This document shows positions 10,001-21,855 of a stretch of 63,300 nucleotides of DNA, piece after piece; the first letter of the stretch is position 1; the number at the start of each line of letters is the position of its first letter. The DNA comes from Georgenia thermotolerans. GTDB taxonomy: Bacteria > Actinomycetota > Actinomycetes > Actinomycetales > Actinomycetaceae. The position numbers and the translations under genes are program-made. Under the pieces are notes generated by a model. The model was not told where the DNA came from. It did no database searches and worked only from the letters and a program-made list of their open reading frames with translations. The stretch spans positions 1 to 63,300 of the forward strand of contig NZ_VUKF01000026.1 in the NCBI RefSeq assembly GCF_009193185.1, written 5' to 3'.

Positions 10001-10577
10001 CCCTCTCGCCGGGCTCGAGCACGTCCTGCAGCGGGCGGCCGACACCCAGGTGGCGTCCCTGCTCGAGGACGAGGCGCGGCCGGACGGGTCGAGCGTGAAC
10101 ATCGCCGGCCTGGTCACCTCGCTGCAGCGCAAGATGACCAAGAACGGCAACCCGTGGGCGATCGCCACGGTCGAGGACATGTCCGGCTCGATCGAGGTGC
10201 TGTTCTTCCCGCAGACCTTCGCGACCGTCTCCACCGCCCTGGCGGAGGACACGATCGTCACCGTGCGCGGGCGGCTCAACCGCCGCGACGACATCCCGAC
10301 GATCTACGCCCAGGAGATGACCCTGCCGGACGTCTCCGACGCCGAGGACGGGCCGGTGAGCCTGACCCTGGCGGCCAACCGGTGCACCGGACCGGTGGTC
10401 GAGCAGCTGCGCGGGATCCTCAGCAACCACCCCGGGCCGTCGGAGGTGCGCCTGCGCCTGACCAGCCCCGGCCGGGCGACGGTGATGAAGCTGGCGGACA
10501 GCCTGCGCGTCGCGCCCAGCTCGGCGCTGTTCGGCGACCTCAAGGCGCTGCTGGGCCCCAGCTGTCTCGTGCACTGA
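7026..10577 (+). CDS. dnaE: DNA polymerase III subunit alpha
   Basis: Replicative polymerase catalytic subunit, 1183 residues, as expected for DnaE1 of actinobacteria. The N-terminal PHP domain begins with FVHLHVHTEYSMLDG, whose His cluster binds metal for proofreading. The polymerase palm carries GRGSGAGSMVAYA and the catalytic aspartates in PDFDVDF at residues 420-426. The beta-binding and helix-hairpin-helix regions follow, and an OB-fold lies at about 1010-1090 (VNIAGLVTSLQRKMTKNG). The ATG at 7026 gives the conserved MASGGSADFVHLH start; an in-frame ATG at 6954 would add 24 unconserved residues. The gene end overlaps the convergent EamA gene by 38 nt. Confidence 0.98.
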   Translation: MASGGSADFVHLHVHTEYSMLDGAAKLDPLFAEVNRLGQKAIAMTDHGYMFGAYDFWSKATSAGIKPIVGVEAYLTPGTARADKTRVRWGDESQADDDVSARGSYTHMTLLARTTEGMHNLFRMASLASLDGQMGKAPRMDRELLTTYGKGLIATTGCPSGEVQTRIRLGQYEEARRAAGEFQDIFGKENFYIELMQHGLDIESRVIPDLLRLSQDIGAPLLATNDSHYVKAEDHSTHDALLCINSGSVLADPNRFKFTGDTYYVRSAAEMREVWRDHPDACDNTLLVAEQCDVQFRTTRDGANYMPVFEVPPGEDEHSWFVKEVERGLHYRFPDGIPDDVRKQAEYEVGIITQMGFPGYFLVVADYIKWAKSRGIRVGPGRGSGAGSMVAYAMRITDLNPLAHGLIFERFLNPDRVSMPDFDVDFDERRRGEVIDYVTKKYGDDRVAQVVTYGTIKAKQALKDSSRVLGYPYAMGEKLTKAMPPSVMGKDITLSGIFDPSDKRYAEAEEFRQVYNADPEAQKIVATAQGLEGIKRQWGVHACAVIMSSHPLIDIIPIMRRPQDGAIITQFDYPTCEGLGLLKMDFLGLRNLTVLGDALENIAFNGKEAPDLERLGLDDRKTYELLSRGETLGVFQLDGGGMRTLLRLMRPDNFEDISAVGALYRPGPMGANSHTNYALRKNGQQKIEPIHPELEEPLKDILGTTYGLIVYQEQVMAIAQKVAGFTLGQADLLRRAMGKKKKSELDKQFAGFEAGMLERGYSKAAVKTLWDILLPFSDYAFNKAHSAAYGVVSYWTAYLKANFPVEYMAALLTSTQDNKDKLGMYLAECRHMGITVLPPDVNTSAANFTPVGDEIRFGLAGIRNVGANVVQAIIEAREEKGAYASFNDFLDKVPVVVCNKRTIESLIKAGAFDTLGHTRRALVARHEEAVDAVVDVKRNEAVGQFDLFAALGGDDGAPGAGFSVEIPDLPEWDKKQKLTFERQMLGLYVSDHPLAGLEHVLQRAADTQVASLLEDEARPDGSSVNIAGLVTSLQRKMTKNGNPWAIATVEDMSGSIEVLFFPQTFATVSTALAEDTIVTVRGRLNRRDDIPTIYAQEMTLPDVSDAEDGPVSLTLAANRCTGPVVEQLRGILSNHPGPSEVRLRLTSPGRATVMKLADSLRVAPSSALFGDLKALLGPSCLVH

Positions 10578-11514
10578 GGCGGGGCGCGCGCGGCGGCGCG
10601 GTGAGCACCACCAGGCCGGCGAGCAGGAGGGCCACGCCCGCCCAGCCCAAGGCCGGGAGCCGTTCGTGCAGGACGAGAACGGCCAGGGCGGCGGCGACGG
10701 CGGGCTCGAGCAGGGACAGGGCGGTGGCGGTGCTGGCGGGGACGGCGCCCAGGCCGCGGCCGAAGAGCACGTACCCGAGGAACATGGGCACGACGGCGAG
10801 GTAGGCGACGGCGGCGAGGTGCTGCCAGGAGGCGACGATCGGGCCGCCGGTGAGCAGCAGGACCGGCAGCAGCAGCACGCCGCCGAGGCCGAAGACCGCG
10901 CCCATGACCGGCCGGGAGGGCAGCCCGCGGCGCATCATCCGCGCGGCGCCCCAGGAGTACAGCGCGTAGGTCACGCCGGCCACCAGGGCCAGCGCGACGC
11001 CCAGCACCGGGTGGCCGGCGACGCCGGTCGCAGGACCTGCGCCGGGCGCCGGACCGGCGGTGGGCGCCGCCCCCGCGCCGGCGGCGCGCGCCACGGCCAG
11101 CGCCAGCACGCCGAGCACGCCGGCCGCGGCGGCCAGGGCCCACCGGCGCGAGAGCGGCCGGCGGTCCACGACGCGCTCGATCACCGCGGCCGCCACCGGG
11201 GCCGACCCGATGGAGACCACCGTGCCCACCGCGACCCCGGCCAGGCGCATCGAGGTGTAGAAGGCCAGCGGGTACACCGCCACCGCGGCGGCGGAGACCG
11301 CCAGCGTGCGCCACTGCGCGGCCAGGCCGGCGCCGTGGGCGCGCACGCCGCGGTGCGCGGCCGCCGCCTGCAGCAGCCCGCCCACGCCCATCGCCGCCGC
11401 CCCCACCGCGAGCGGGCCGACGGCGGGGGCGAGCGCCGCCGCGGTGCCCGTCGTGCCCCACAGCAGGGCCGCGGCCAGCACGCACAGGCTGCCGGCGGTG
11501 GGCCCGGGCCTCAC
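10540..11514 (-). CDS. EamA/DMT family transporter
   Basis: Inner-membrane drug/metabolite transporter of the RhaT/EamA type with about ten hydrophobic helices in two EamA repeats. The first repeat opens with LCVLAAALLWGTTGTAAALAP and the second with GVALALVAGVTYALYSWGAA. Such proteins usually export amino acids or small metabolites; no substrate can be assigned. The start at GTG 11514 is chosen because it begins the first helix and lies 62 nt beyond the MFS stop, but there is no clear ribosome site. The 3' end overlaps dnaE convergently. The MFS gene upstream on the same strand may be co-transcribed. Confidence 0.83.
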   Translation of the reverse strand: MRPGPTAGSLCVLAAALLWGTTGTAAALAPAVGPLAVGAAAMGVGGLLQAAAAHRGVRAHGAGLAAQWRTLAVSAAAVAVYPLAFYTSMRLAGVAVGTVVSIGSAPVAAAVIERVVDRRPLSRRWALAAAAGVLGVLALAVARAAGAGAAPTAGPAPGAGPATGVAGHPVLGVALALVAGVTYALYSWGAARMMRRGLPSRPVMGAVFGLGGVLLLPVLLLTGGPIVASWQHLAAVAYLAVVPMFLGYVLFGRGLGAVPASTATALSLLEPAVAAALAVLVLHERLPALGWAGVALLLAGLVVLTAPPRAPRLSARDSWGPAAP

Positions 11515-11575
11515 GGCGCGGCCCGGCCGGCGGTGCGGGTGGGCGGCAGGCTCACGGCCTCGACGGTAGCGGCCC

Positions 11576-12868
11576 TCAGTGCGCGGCGAGCGCGGCCGGC
11601 CGGGCGTCGGCCTCGTAAGTGACGCCGAAGCGCCGCCAGATCGCCGTGAGCAGCAGCGCCGCGACGACGGCGCACCCGCCGAAGAGCAGGAAGTTCGACC
11701 CGACCCCCAGGCCCGCGGCGAGCAGCAGCCCACCCACCTGCGGGGCGGCCACCGCCCCGATCCGCCCGACCCCGAGGGCGAAGCCCAGGGCGGTGCCGCG
11801 CACGTGCTGCGGGTAGTAGGTGGCGACCGCGGCGATGATCAGCGCCTGGGTGCCGTGCGTGCCCACGCCGGCGAGGACGAGGATGACGTACACCGCCGCC
11901 ACCGGCGGCTGGGTGAGCAGGGCGAGCAGCGCCAGCCCGGCGAGGCCGGCGGCGACGATGCTCGTCGGCACGGTGCCGAACCGGTCGCCCGCCCAGGCGG
12001 TGACCACCGAGCCGGCCACGGCGCCGAGGTTGAGGGCGAGCGCGAACGTCAGCGCCGAGCCCAGGTCGTACCCGGCGATCTCCATGAGGTTCGGCAGCCA
12101 GGTGCCCAGCCCGTACCAGGCCATCAGCGTGACGACGGTGGTCAGCGTGAACAGGGTCGTCACGAGGAGGAACGGGGCGCGCAGCAGGGTCCCGAAGCCG
12201 GTGCGGGAGGCGCCCAGCGGGCGGGCGGCGCCGGTGCGCGGGCCGTCGCCGGGCAGCACCCGCCAGGCGAGCGGCACCAGCACCACGAGCGCGACCAGCG
12301 CGAACGCGAACATCGGTCGCCAGCCCCAGGCGGGGATGACCGGGATCCCGAGGAGCGCGGCGATCGAGCCGCCGATCGGGACGCCGGACATCATCAGCGT
12401 CGCAACGCCGGCGCGCCAGCGTTGGGGCACCAGGTCGGCCGCCAGGGCGTTGGCGCTGGGCACCAGCCCGCCCAGCCCCAGCCCGGCGAGGAAGCGGAAG
12501 ACGGCGAAGGGCACCGGCCCGGGGGCCAGCGCGCACAGCGTGGTGAAGATCGAGAGCACGACGGCGGAGCCGATGATGGTCCGCTTGCGGCCCAGGGCGT
12601 CGGACAGGCGCCCCGCGCCGAGCGCGCCGAGCATCATGCCGAGGAAGGCGACCGAGCCGACCGTGCCCGCCTGGGCGCTGTCGAGGGACCACTCCTCCCG
12701 CAGCCGGGCCTGCACGGTGCCGTAGACGATGAGGTCGTAGCCGTCGAAGACGACGAACAGCCACGCCGTGATCACCGCGGCCAGGGCGGCACGGCGGCTG
12801 CGCGGCGGGGGCGCCGCCGAGCTCGAGAGGGTCCTTGTGGTGGTGGGTGCGGTCGGCGCCGTCGCCAT
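11576..12868 (-). CDS. MFS transporter, aromatic acid:H+ symporter (AAHS)-like
   Basis: Twelve-helix major facilitator of 430 residues. Helix 1 contains VVFDGYDLIVYG, the D-G-Y-D motif typical of the PcaK/BenK aromatic acid symporters. The loop 2-3 MFS motif reads GRLSDALGRKRT and the loop 8-9 equivalent AGDRFGT. A hydrophilic Ala/Thr/Pro N-terminus (about 25 residues) precedes the first helix. AGGAGA lies about 5 nt before ATG 12868 on the minus strand. A benzoate- or protocatechuate-like substrate is an inference from the motif; no aromatic catabolism genes are nearby. Confidence 0.82.
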   Translation of the reverse strand: MATAPTAPTTTRTLSSSAAPPPRSRRAALAAVITAWLFVVFDGYDLIVYGTVQARLREEWSLDSAQAGTVGSVAFLGMMLGALGAGRLSDALGRKRTIIGSAVVLSIFTTLCALAPGPVPFAVFRFLAGLGLGGLVPSANALAADLVPQRWRAGVATLMMSGVPIGGSIAALLGIPVIPAWGWRPMFAFALVALVVLVPLAWRVLPGDGPRTGAARPLGASRTGFGTLLRAPFLLVTTLFTLTTVVTLMAWYGLGTWLPNLMEIAGYDLGSALTFALALNLGAVAGSVVTAWAGDRFGTVPTSIVAAGLAGLALLALLTQPPVAAVYVILVLAGVGTHGTQALIIAAVATYYPQHVRGTALGFALGVGRIGAVAAPQVGGLLLAAGLGVGSNFLLFGGCAVVAALLLTAIWRRFGVTYEADARPAALAAH

Positions 12869-13021
12869 GAAATCTCCTGTCGGTCCATCGAGGCGGTCGG
12901 AGTGGCCGCCGTCACACGAGGTGGGACCTTAGGCACGGGCTTCTGGCAGATGCAACGAGTAGGGCCGACGATTCTGGTGGTCGAAAAGGAGGGTGTTGGC
13001 TGATTATGCGGGTCCCTCGGG

Positions 13022-13252
13022 CTACCCGACCCGGGCCGCCGCGGTGCCGGTCGGCAGGGCCACCTCCACGAGCATCCCGGGCGCCAGCTGCCGGCCCCGA
13101 CGGGTCTCGACCTCGCCGTCGACGCTGACCTCGCCGTCGGCGATGAGCTCGCGCGCCTGGGCGCCGGACTCGGCCAGGTTCGCCAGCTTGAGGAACTGGC
13201 CCAGCCGGATGGTGCCCTGCGTGGGGATGGTGGGGACGTCGTCAGCGCTCAT
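13022..13252 (-). CDS. S4-domain RNA-binding protein
   Basis: A 76-residue protein that is almost entirely one S4 domain (about residues 14-70): [20 protein letters not shown], then [18 protein letters not shown]. Stand-alone S4 proteins of the YaaA/RlbA type bind structured RNA, often rRNA. It faces hisD across a 75-bp divergent promoter region. The ATG at 13252 is the only start giving a compact domain. The stop is 153 bp from the MFS start, and that interval contains no gene that I can see. Confidence 0.85.
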   Translation of the reverse strand: MSADDVPTIPTQGTIRLGQFLKLANLAESGAQARELIADGEVSVDGEVETRRGRQLAPGMLVEVALPTGTAAARVG

Positions 13253-13314
13253 GCGGGCGATCCTGCCAGGCCGCCGTGGGCGGAGGTCCCACCGGCGGCG
13301 CCCCGGGCGCCAAC

Positions 13315-13320
13315 TAGGAT
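13315..13320 (+). promoter_or_regulatory. -10 element of hisD (leaderless start)
   Basis: TAGGAT at 13315-13320 sits 7 nt before the hisD ATG (13328), and no ribosome site is present. The geometry matches dnaE and hisC and predicts leaderless hisD mRNA. Confidence 0.55.
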
Positions 13321-13327
13321 CGACCTC

Positions 13328-14671
13328 ATGCTCCAGCGCATCGATCTTCGTGGCCAGACCCTGACCTCCGCCGAGCTCGCCGGCGTGCTGCCGCGCGCCG
13401 CGCTCGACGTCGAGGCGGCGATGGCCCAGATCCGTCCGGTCATCGACGACGTCCGGGCCCGCGGTGCGGCCGCCCTGCGCGACCTCGGTGAGCGGTTCGA
13501 CGGCGTGCGCCCCGAGCACCTGCGGGTGCCGGCCGCCGCGATCACCCAGGCGCTCGAGCGGCTCGACCCGGCGGTGCGCGCGGCCCTGGAGATCTCCATC
13601 GCGCACAACCGCGCCGGCCACGAGGCACAGCTGCCGCGCGAGACGACCACGCCGATCGTCGACGGCGGCGTGGTGCGCCAGCGCTGGGTGCCGGTGCGCC
13701 GGGTGGGCCTGTACGTGCCCGGCGGCCTCGCCGTCTACCCCTCCAGCGTCGTGATGAACGCCGTGCCCGCCCAGGTCGCCGGCGTGGAGGAGCTGGCGAT
13801 CGCCAGCCCCCCGCAGAAGGAGTTCGGCGGCCTGCCGCACCCGGTGATCCTCGCCGCCTGCGCGCTGCTGGGGGTCGAGGAGGTCTACGCCGTCGGCGGC
13901 GCCCAGGCCGTCGCCATGTTCGCCTACGGCGCCCGCGCCGAGACCGACGCCGACCGGGCCGCCGCCGGGCTGGACGGCGACCAGCTGTGCGCCCCGGTGG
14001 ACGTCGTCACCGGCCCGGGCAACGTCTACGTCGCGGCGGCCAAGCGGGCCGTGCGCGGCGTGGTCGGCATCGACGCCGAGGCCGGTACCACCGAGATCGC
14101 GGTGCTCGCCGACGCGACCGCGGACCCGCGGTTCGTCGCCGTCGACCTCATCTCCCAGGCCGAGCACGACCCGGCGGCCGCGTCGGTGCTCATCACCGAC
14201 TCCGTCGAGCTCGCCGACGCCGTCGACGCCGAGATCGAGCGGCGGGTGCCGGCCACCAAGCACGCCGAGCGGGTGCGCACCGCGCTGTCCGGCCCCCAGT
14301 CCGGCACCGTGCTGGTCACGGACCTCGACCACGCCGTGGCCGCGGCGGACGCCTACGGCGCCGAGCACCTCGAGGTGCAGACGGAGAACGCCGCGGCGGT
14401 GGCCGACCGAATCCGCAACGCCGGGGCGATCTTCGTCGGCCCGTACACCCCGGTGCCGCTGGGCGACTACCTCGCCGGGTCCAACCACGTGCTGCCCACC
14501 GGCGGCACCGCGCGCTTCGCCAGCGGCCTCAACGTCACCGCGTACATCAAGTCCGTGCAGGTCATCGAGTACGGCGAGACCGCGCTCAAGGAGCTGGCGG
14601 CGCCGCTGACCGCGCTGGCCACCTCCGAGGACCTGCCCGCGCACGGCGAGGCGGTCAACGCGCGGTTCTGA
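13328..14671 (+). CDS. hisD: Histidinol dehydrogenase
   Basis: Catalyses the last two steps of histidine synthesis, histidinol to histidine, with two NAD+ and Zn2+. At 447 residues it has the usual length. Visible marks are [20 protein letters not shown], the [15 protein letters not shown]-binding segment, the zinc ligands in SQAEHD, and [10 protein letters not shown] carrying the catalytic Glu-His pair. It is normally followed directly by hisC, but here hisC is 5.4 kb downstream behind unrelated minus-strand genes. A hairpin closes the transcript. Confidence 0.98.
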   Translation: MLQRIDLRGQTLTSAELAGVLPRAALDVEAAMAQIRPVIDDVRARGAAALRDLGERFDGVRPEHLRVPAAAITQALERLDPAVRAALEISIAHNRAGHEAQLPRETTTPIVDGGVVRQRWVPVRRVGLYVPGGLAVYPSSVVMNAVPAQVAGVEELAIASPPQKEFGGLPHPVILAACALLGVEEVYAVGGAQAVAMFAYGARAETDADRAAAGLDGDQLCAPVDVVTGPGNVYVAAAKRAVRGVVGIDAEAGTTEIAVLADATADPRFVAVDLISQAEHDPAAASVLITDSVELADAVDAEIERRVPATKHAERVRTALSGPQSGTVLVTDLDHAVAAADAYGAEHLEVQTENAAAVADRIRNAGAIFVGPYTPVPLGDYLAGSNHVLPTGGTARFASGLNVTAYIKSVQVIEYGETALKELAAPLTALATSEDLPAHGEAVNARF

Positions 14672-14679
14672 TCCGCCGT

Positions 14680-14702
14680 GGTGCCGCGCGAGACGCGGCA
14701 CC
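14680..14702 (+). terminator. Hairpin between hisD and the next gene
   Basis: A perfect 9-bp stem, GGTGCCGCG (14680-14688) with CGCGGCACC (14694-14702) and a CGAGA loop. It starts 9 nt after the hisD stop and ends directly before the ATG at 14703. It probably terminates hisD. If it forms in a read-through mRNA it would hide the next start. Confidence 0.55.
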
Positions 14703-15161
14703 ATGGGCGGCGTGCCTCGCATCCGCCGGTGGCTGGCCCGCGCGCCGATCCCGCTCCTGCGCGCCGGGCTCGGCCCGCTGCTGCCCGCCTTCGTGCTCGT
14801 CGAGCACCTCGGGCGGCGCACCGGGCGGCGGCGCTACGTGGTGCTCGAGGTCGTGCTGCGCGAGCCCGGCGCGGTGGTGGTGGCGGCCGGGTACGGCCCG
14901 ACGTCGCAGTGGTACCGCAACCTCGCCGCCGACCCCCGGGTGCGGTTGTGGTGGCGCCGCGCCGTCGGGGTCCGGGGGCGTGCCGAGCTGCTCGGCGCCG
15001 CCGAGGGGGCCCGGGTGCTCGAGCGCTACCGGCGCCTGCACCCCTGGCGCGCGCGGCTCCTCGCGCGCGCCCTCGGGATCGCCGACCTCGACCGACCCGG
15101 CACCCTCGAGCAGATCGCCGGACGCGTGCCGCTCGTCCGGCTGCGCTCGCCGCGGCTGTGA
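14703..15161 (+). CDS. Nitroreductase family deazaflavin-dependent oxidoreductase (DDN-like)
   Basis: A 152-residue split-barrel flavin-type protein related to mycobacterial Ddn, which uses coenzyme F420. The family pattern is visible: EHLGRRTGRRRYVVLEV, then VAAGYGPTSQWYRNLAADPR, with the conserved W-Y/R-N-L motif. Such enzymes reduce quinones or other electrophiles. Whether this one uses F420, FMN or heme cannot be told from the sequence. Neither ATG 14703 nor the in-frame GTG 14712 has a clear ribosome site. It is convergent with recQ, with 3 nt between the stops. Confidence 0.8.
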   Translation: MGGVPRIRRWLARAPIPLLRAGLGPLLPAFVLVEHLGRRTGRRRYVVLEVVLREPGAVVVAAGYGPTSQWYRNLAADPRVRLWWRRAVGVRGRAELLGAAEGARVLERYRRLHPWRARLLARALGIADLDRPGTLEQIAGRVPLVRLRSPRL

Positions 15162-15164
15162 CCC

Positions 15165-17455
<2,291 letters not shown>

Positions 17456-17459
<4 letters not shown>

Positions 17460-19168
17460 GAATCGTCCCCTCCGTCGGCGTCCACGCTCTCACAGTCCAC
17501 GCGTCCGCCGTCGCCGGGGTGTGGGCGGCCCGGGTCCCGGTCGCCGGGCCTGAGATCCGGGTCGGCGAGACACGGGTCGGCGGCCTCCCCGTCGGGCGCG
17601 TCGAGCACAGAGTCGACGGCATGGGCGGCGGCGAGCTCCTCGGCGAGCGCCCAGCTCTCGAGCAGCACCGTGGTGGCGTAGGCGGTGTCCAGCGGCTCTC
17701 CGGACCACTCCGGGGTGAGGGTCGTGGCGTCGACGGCGACGGCGGGGTGCCAGTCGTCGAGCCGCCCTGTCAACGCCGGCGCCGCCTGGACGACCGCGCC
17801 GCGCCGGTCGCGCACCGTCAGCGATCCGTCGGGATCGAGGGTGAGCGAGTACCGGCCCTCGTGGAGGAGCCGGTGGTGCGTGCCGCACAGGAGCACCATG
17901 TTGGTGAGCACCGTCAGGCCGCCGTCGGCCCAGTGCAGGACGTGGTGGGCCTGCAGGAAGTGCCGGCGCTTGCAGCCGGGGTAGCGGCAGCCGCGGTCCC
18001 TGCCCCACAGGGCCCGGACCAGGGCCGCGGTGGGTCTGCGCACCTTCGCGCCCACCTCGAGCGTGCGGCCCGAGACCCCCACGCCGTCGTCGTGGACCTC
18101 GACGACGATCCCCGCGTCACACGCGAGCCGCCGGGCGGTCTCGGGATGCAGGGGCGGGCCGTCGTCGAGGCGAGGCGTCGCGGGTAGGGCGTCGGCGGCG
18201 AGGGCTTGTGGCGGCGGGGCCGCGGCGCGCTCGGTCGGGGCCGGCGGGCGGGCGTCGGGTGCGGACGCGGCAGTTCGGGGGAGGTTGTCGTCGGCGGCGG
18301 GGACCGGCGGGGCGCCGGCCGGAGCGCCGGGCGAGCGCAGGTCGGCGAGCGTGACGTGCACGACGGTCTCCGGGGAGCGGCTGGTGCGCGGCCGGTCGTC
18401 ACCCACGTCCCGTGTCTCGGCGCACAGCTCGACCAGCGCGTCGGCGAGCGACCGGCTATCGGTGAGGGTCGGGTCGGGCTGCTCGTCCTCCTCCCTCCCG
18501 GGGGCGTCCGCCTCGGGCGGCGCCGTGCCGGCGAGCTCGGCCACGGCTCGGTCTCGGCGCGCCTCGAGCGCCTGGACGATGAGCGCGCCGTCCTCCGGGG
18601 AGAAGCGCCCGGACAGGAGCAGCGAGCCGTCCTCGGCCCACCGCCAGGACAGGCGCCGGCTCGCGTGACGGTCGAGGACGTCCTGGAGGCTCTGCGCCGT
18701 GCGCAGGCCGCGCACGAGGCGTTCGAGGTGGTGGGCGGGGGCGTGCAGGGCGATGTCGACCAGGTCGGCCTCGGTCCGCGGCGTGGCCACGCGGGTGATG
18801 GCCCGGACCTTGGAGTAGGAGAGCCGGCCCTGCGCGAAGGCGCCGACGGTGACCGGCAGGGCGCGCAGCGCGCGGGCGACGCGCACGTGCTCCCGGGCGG
18901 CCGCGGGCCCCATCCCGCAGCGCCAGCCCAGCCAGTGCGCCGCGGAGAGGATGCCGTAGTCGCCCCAGGCCTCGCGCGCGTCGAACTCGCCGAGCAGGAC
19001 GAGGAAGCGGCAGGTCGCGGCGGCGATGTGCGCCGCCAGGGTGGTCAGCTCGTCGATGAGCGCCTCGTCGGAGTCCGGGACGGGACCGCCCGGCGGCGCT
19101 GGTGGCCGCGACGCCGGAAGCCCGGGGGAGAGCACCGTCGCGGGCCGGTCCCCTGTCGCCAGCAGCAT
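17456..19168 (-). CDS. DUF222/13E12-family HNH endonuclease
   Basis: Protein of 570 residues with an N-terminal DUF222 helical domain (about 35-200: LIDELTTLAAHIAAATCRFL). A long Pro/Ala-rich, probably disordered linker follows (about 215-355), then an HNH nuclease domain at about 405-455 containing CRYPGCKRRHFLQAHHVLHW and TNMVLLCGTHHRLLH, with Cys pairs for zinc and the catalytic HH. This family is abundant in actinobacteria and its biological role is not established. ATG 19168 lies 5 nt from GGAGGT (19179-19174), which I prefer over the GTG at 19171. A near-consensus LexA box lies directly upstream, implying induction by DNA damage with recQ. Confidence 0.9.
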
Positions 19169-19183
19169 CACGCACCTCCGTCG

Positions 19184-19199
19184 TCGAAACTGTGTTCGA
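19184..19199 (-). promoter_or_regulatory. SOS (LexA) box before the DUF222-HNH/recQ operon
   Basis: TCGAAACTGTGTTCGA on the plus strand matches the actinobacterial LexA operator TCGAAC-N4-GTTCGA in 11 of 12 defined positions. It ends 4 nt upstream of the ribosome site of the HNH gene, where LexA binding would cover the promoter or transcription start. The 13E12/DUF222 family of Mycobacterium tuberculosis includes LexA-regulated members, which agrees with this reading. Confidence 0.72.
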
Positions 19200-19264
19200 C
19201 ACTACGGGTGGGGTGTGACATCGCTGTCGGGGCCGGAGGAGGGGTGTGGACAGTGCACCGGCGG

Positions 19265-19313
19265 CGTTTCCGCGGAAACGTCGGCGGCCCGTCGGTCACT
19301 CGGCGGCCCGCCG

Positions 19314-19335
<22 letters not shown>
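19265..19335. repeat. Copy 1 of a direct repeat with 16-bp palindrome (downstream of TMEM175 gene)
   Basis: Begins with the perfect palindrome CGTTTCCGCGGAAACG (19265-19280). The remaining roughly 55 bp align with copy 2 at 20000-20072 in the same orientation, sharing GTC-G-CACTCGGC, CCCGCCGTC and CCCCGCGC segments. It overlaps the last codons and stop of the TMEM175-like gene (stop at 19314). It could be an operator, a terminator or a small repetitive element. Confidence 0.6.
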
Positions 19336-19913
<578 letters not shown>

Positions 19914-19999
19914 GAGTCGACGCTAGGCGACGCCGGGCGGGACGACCCGGCGACGGCGAGGGATGCCTGGCCCGTCGGGCGGTGAGGCGAGCTCCGGCA

Positions 20000-20072
20000 C
20001 GTTTCCGTGGAAACGCTCCGGCGTGCGGGCCGCCGTCCGGCACTCGGCCACCCGCCGTCGCCCCCGCGCGCG
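20000..20072. repeat. Copy 2 of the direct repeat with palindrome (between TMEM175 gene and hisC)
   Basis: Begins with CGTTTCCGTGGAAACG (20000-20015), which differs from the copy 1 palindrome at one base, then aligns with copy 1 over about 55 bp with small gaps. It lies upstream of both the TMEM175 gene (start 19913, minus) and hisC (start 20090, plus), where it could act on either promoter. Copies are about 735 bp apart. Confidence 0.6.
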
Positions 20073-20077
20073 GCACC

Positions 20078-20083
20078 TAGACT
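20078..20083 (+). promoter_or_regulatory. -10 element of hisC (leaderless start)
   Basis: TAGACT at 20078-20083 is followed after 6 nt by the GTG start at 20090. No Shine-Dalgarno sequence is present. The same hexamer and geometry occur before dnaE. Confidence 0.55.
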
Positions 20084-20089
20084 CGTGGG

Positions 20090-21241
20090 GTGACCACCCC
20101 CTCCACCGAGGCGACCGAGAACGTGCGGCTGCCGCTGCGCCCGGAGCTCGAGGGCCTCGAGCCCTACGGTGCGCCGCAGCTGGACGTGCCGGTGCGGCTG
20201 AACGTCAACGAGAACCCCTACCCGCCGTCCGAGGCGGTCGTGGCGGACATCGCCGCCGCCGTCGTCGAGGCGGCCCACGGCCTCAACCGCTACCCGGACC
20301 GCGACTTCGGCACGCTGCGCGCCGAGCTCGCCGAGTACCTGCGGGTGGAGTCCGGCGTCGCGCTCGGCCCGGACCAGATCTGGGCCGCGAACGGCTCCAA
20401 CGAGGTCATGCAGCACCTGCTGCAGGCCTTCGGCGGCACCGGGCGCGCGGTCCTGTCCTTCGCCCCCACGTACTCGATGTACCCCGAGTACGCCCGCGAC
20501 ACCCTCACCGCGTGGATCGCCGGCCGGCGCGAGGAGGACTTCAGCCTCGACCCCGGCTACGCCGTCGCCCAGATCGCCGCCCACCGCCCCGCGGTCATCC
20601 TCCTCGCCAGCCCGAACAACCCCACCGGCACCGCCCTGCCGCTGAGCACCATCGAGGCCATCTGCGAGGCGGCGGCGACCACCGGCCCCGCCGGTGCCGA
20701 CGGCGGCCCCACCGCCTCGGTCGTCGTCGTCGACGAGGCGTACGGCGAGTTCCGCCGCGAGGGCACCCCCACGGCCTTGGACCTGCTCGACCGCTTCCCG
20801 CACCTGGCGGTCTCCCGGACCATGTCCAAGGCCTTCGGCATGGCCGGGCTGCGCCTGGGGTACCTGGCCGCCACGCCGGCGCTGGTGGACAAGCTGCGCG
20901 TCGTCCGGCTGCCCTACCACCTCTCCGCCGTCACCCAGGCCGCGGCCCTGGCGGCGCTGCGCCACCGCGGCGAGCTCATGGGCCAGGTGGCCTCGCTGCG
21001 CGCCGAGCGCGACGAGCTCGTGACCTGGCTGCGGGGGCACGGGACGCAGGTGGCGGACTCGGACGCGAACTTCGTGCTCTTCGGAGTTTTCGAGGATCGC
21101 CACGCGGTGTGGAATGGTCTGCTGGAGCGCGGCGTCCTCATCCGTGAGGTGGGGCCCGCGGGCTGGCTGCGCGTCTCGGTCGGGACGCCGCAGGAGACGG
21201 CCGCCTTCAAGGCGGCCCTGGAGGAGGTGCTGGGCTGGTGA
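20090..21241 (+). CDS. hisC: Histidinol-phosphate aminotransferase
   Basis: PLP-dependent class I/II aminotransferase that converts imidazole acetol-phosphate to histidinol phosphate. Motifs are [11 protein letters not shown] at the N-terminus, [28 protein letters not shown], and the PLP Lys247 in [19 protein letters not shown]-terminal Arg (GWLRVSVGT) binds the phosphate. The protein is 383 residues. It starts the second his operon of the window; hisB begins inside its stop codon (GTGA overlap). A leaderless start is predicted. Confidence 0.97.
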   Translation: MTTPSTEATENVRLPLRPELEGLEPYGAPQLDVPVRLNVNENPYPPSEAVVADIAAAVVEAAHGLNRYPDRDFGTLRAELAEYLRVESGVALGPDQIWAANGSNEVMQHLLQAFGGTGRAVLSFAPTYSMYPEYARDTLTAWIAGRREEDFSLDPGYAVAQIAAHRPAVILLASPNNPTGTALPLSTIEAICEAAATTGPAGADGGPTASVVVVDEAYGEFRREGTPTALDLLDRFPHLAVSRTMSKAFGMAGLRLGYLAATPALVDKLRVVRLPYHLSAVTQAAALAALRHRGELMGQVASLRAERDELVTWLRGHGTQVADSDANFVLFGVFEDRHAVWNGLLERGVLIREVGPAGWLRVSVGTPQETAAFKAALEEVLGW

Positions 21242-21855
21242 CGCAGCAGCTGGTGGGAACGCGCACGGCGCGGATCACGCGGACGACGTCGGAGTCCGAC
21301 GTCGTCGTCGAGCTGAACCTCGACGGCACCGGACGGACCGACATCTCCACGTCGGTGCCCTTCTACGACCACATGCTCACCGCCCTGGGCAAGCACTCCC
21401 TCATCGACCTGACGGTGCACGCCACCGGGGACACCCACATCGACGCGCACCACACCGTCGAGGACGTGGCGATCTGCCTGGGCGAGGCGCTGCGCGAGGC
21501 GCTGGGGGACAAGAAGGGCATCTCCCGCTTCGGCGACGCCATGGTGCCGCTGGACGAGGCCCTGGCGCTCGCGGTCGTCGACGTCTCCGGGCGCCCCTAC
21601 CTCGTCCACTCCGGCGAGCCGGCGGGGCAGGAGTACCACCTCATCGGCGGGCACTTCACCGGGTCGCTGACCCGGCACGTGTTCGAGTCCATCGCGCACC
21701 ACGCCGCCATCTGCCTGCACGTGAAGGTGCTGGCCGGGCGCGACCCGCACCACATCGTCGAGGCGCAGTTCAAGGCCCTGGCCCGGGCGCTGCGCGCCGC
21801 CGTCGCGCTCGACCCGCGCGTGGAGGGTGTGCCCTCGACCAAGGGGGCCCTGTGA
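21238..21855 (+). CDS. hisB: Imidazoleglycerol-phosphate dehydratase
   Basis: Monofunctional HisB of 205 residues without the fused histidinol-phosphatase domain of enterobacteria. It dehydrates imidazole glycerol phosphate using two Mn2+ bound by conserved His/Glu clusters, visible as [28 protein letters not shown] and [17 protein letters not shown] 21238 overlaps the hisC stop by 4 nt, and its own stop overlaps the next GTG by 4 nt. This gives strict translational coupling through the operon. Confidence 0.97.
   Translation: MTQQLVGTRTARITRTTSESDVVVELNLDGTGRTDISTSVPFYDHMLTALGKHSLIDLTVHATGDTHIDAHHTVEDVAICLGEALREALGDKKGISRFGDAMVPLDEALALAVVDVSGRPYLVHSGEPAGQEYHLIGGHFTGSLTRHVFESIAHHAAICLHVKVLAGRDPHHIVEAQFKALARALRAAVALDPRVEGVPSTKGAL

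Noticed and set aside
7041-10574. 1177-codon open frame on the minus strand opposite dnaE
   Set aside because: It is a shadow of dnaE caused by very high GC at third codon positions. Its translation is low-complexity (Val/Asp/Gly/His-rich) and matches no family.
12869-13021. Possible small gene or riboswitch before the MFS transporter
   Set aside because: I see only a ribosome site and a loosely AT-rich promoter region, with no conserved riboswitch core.
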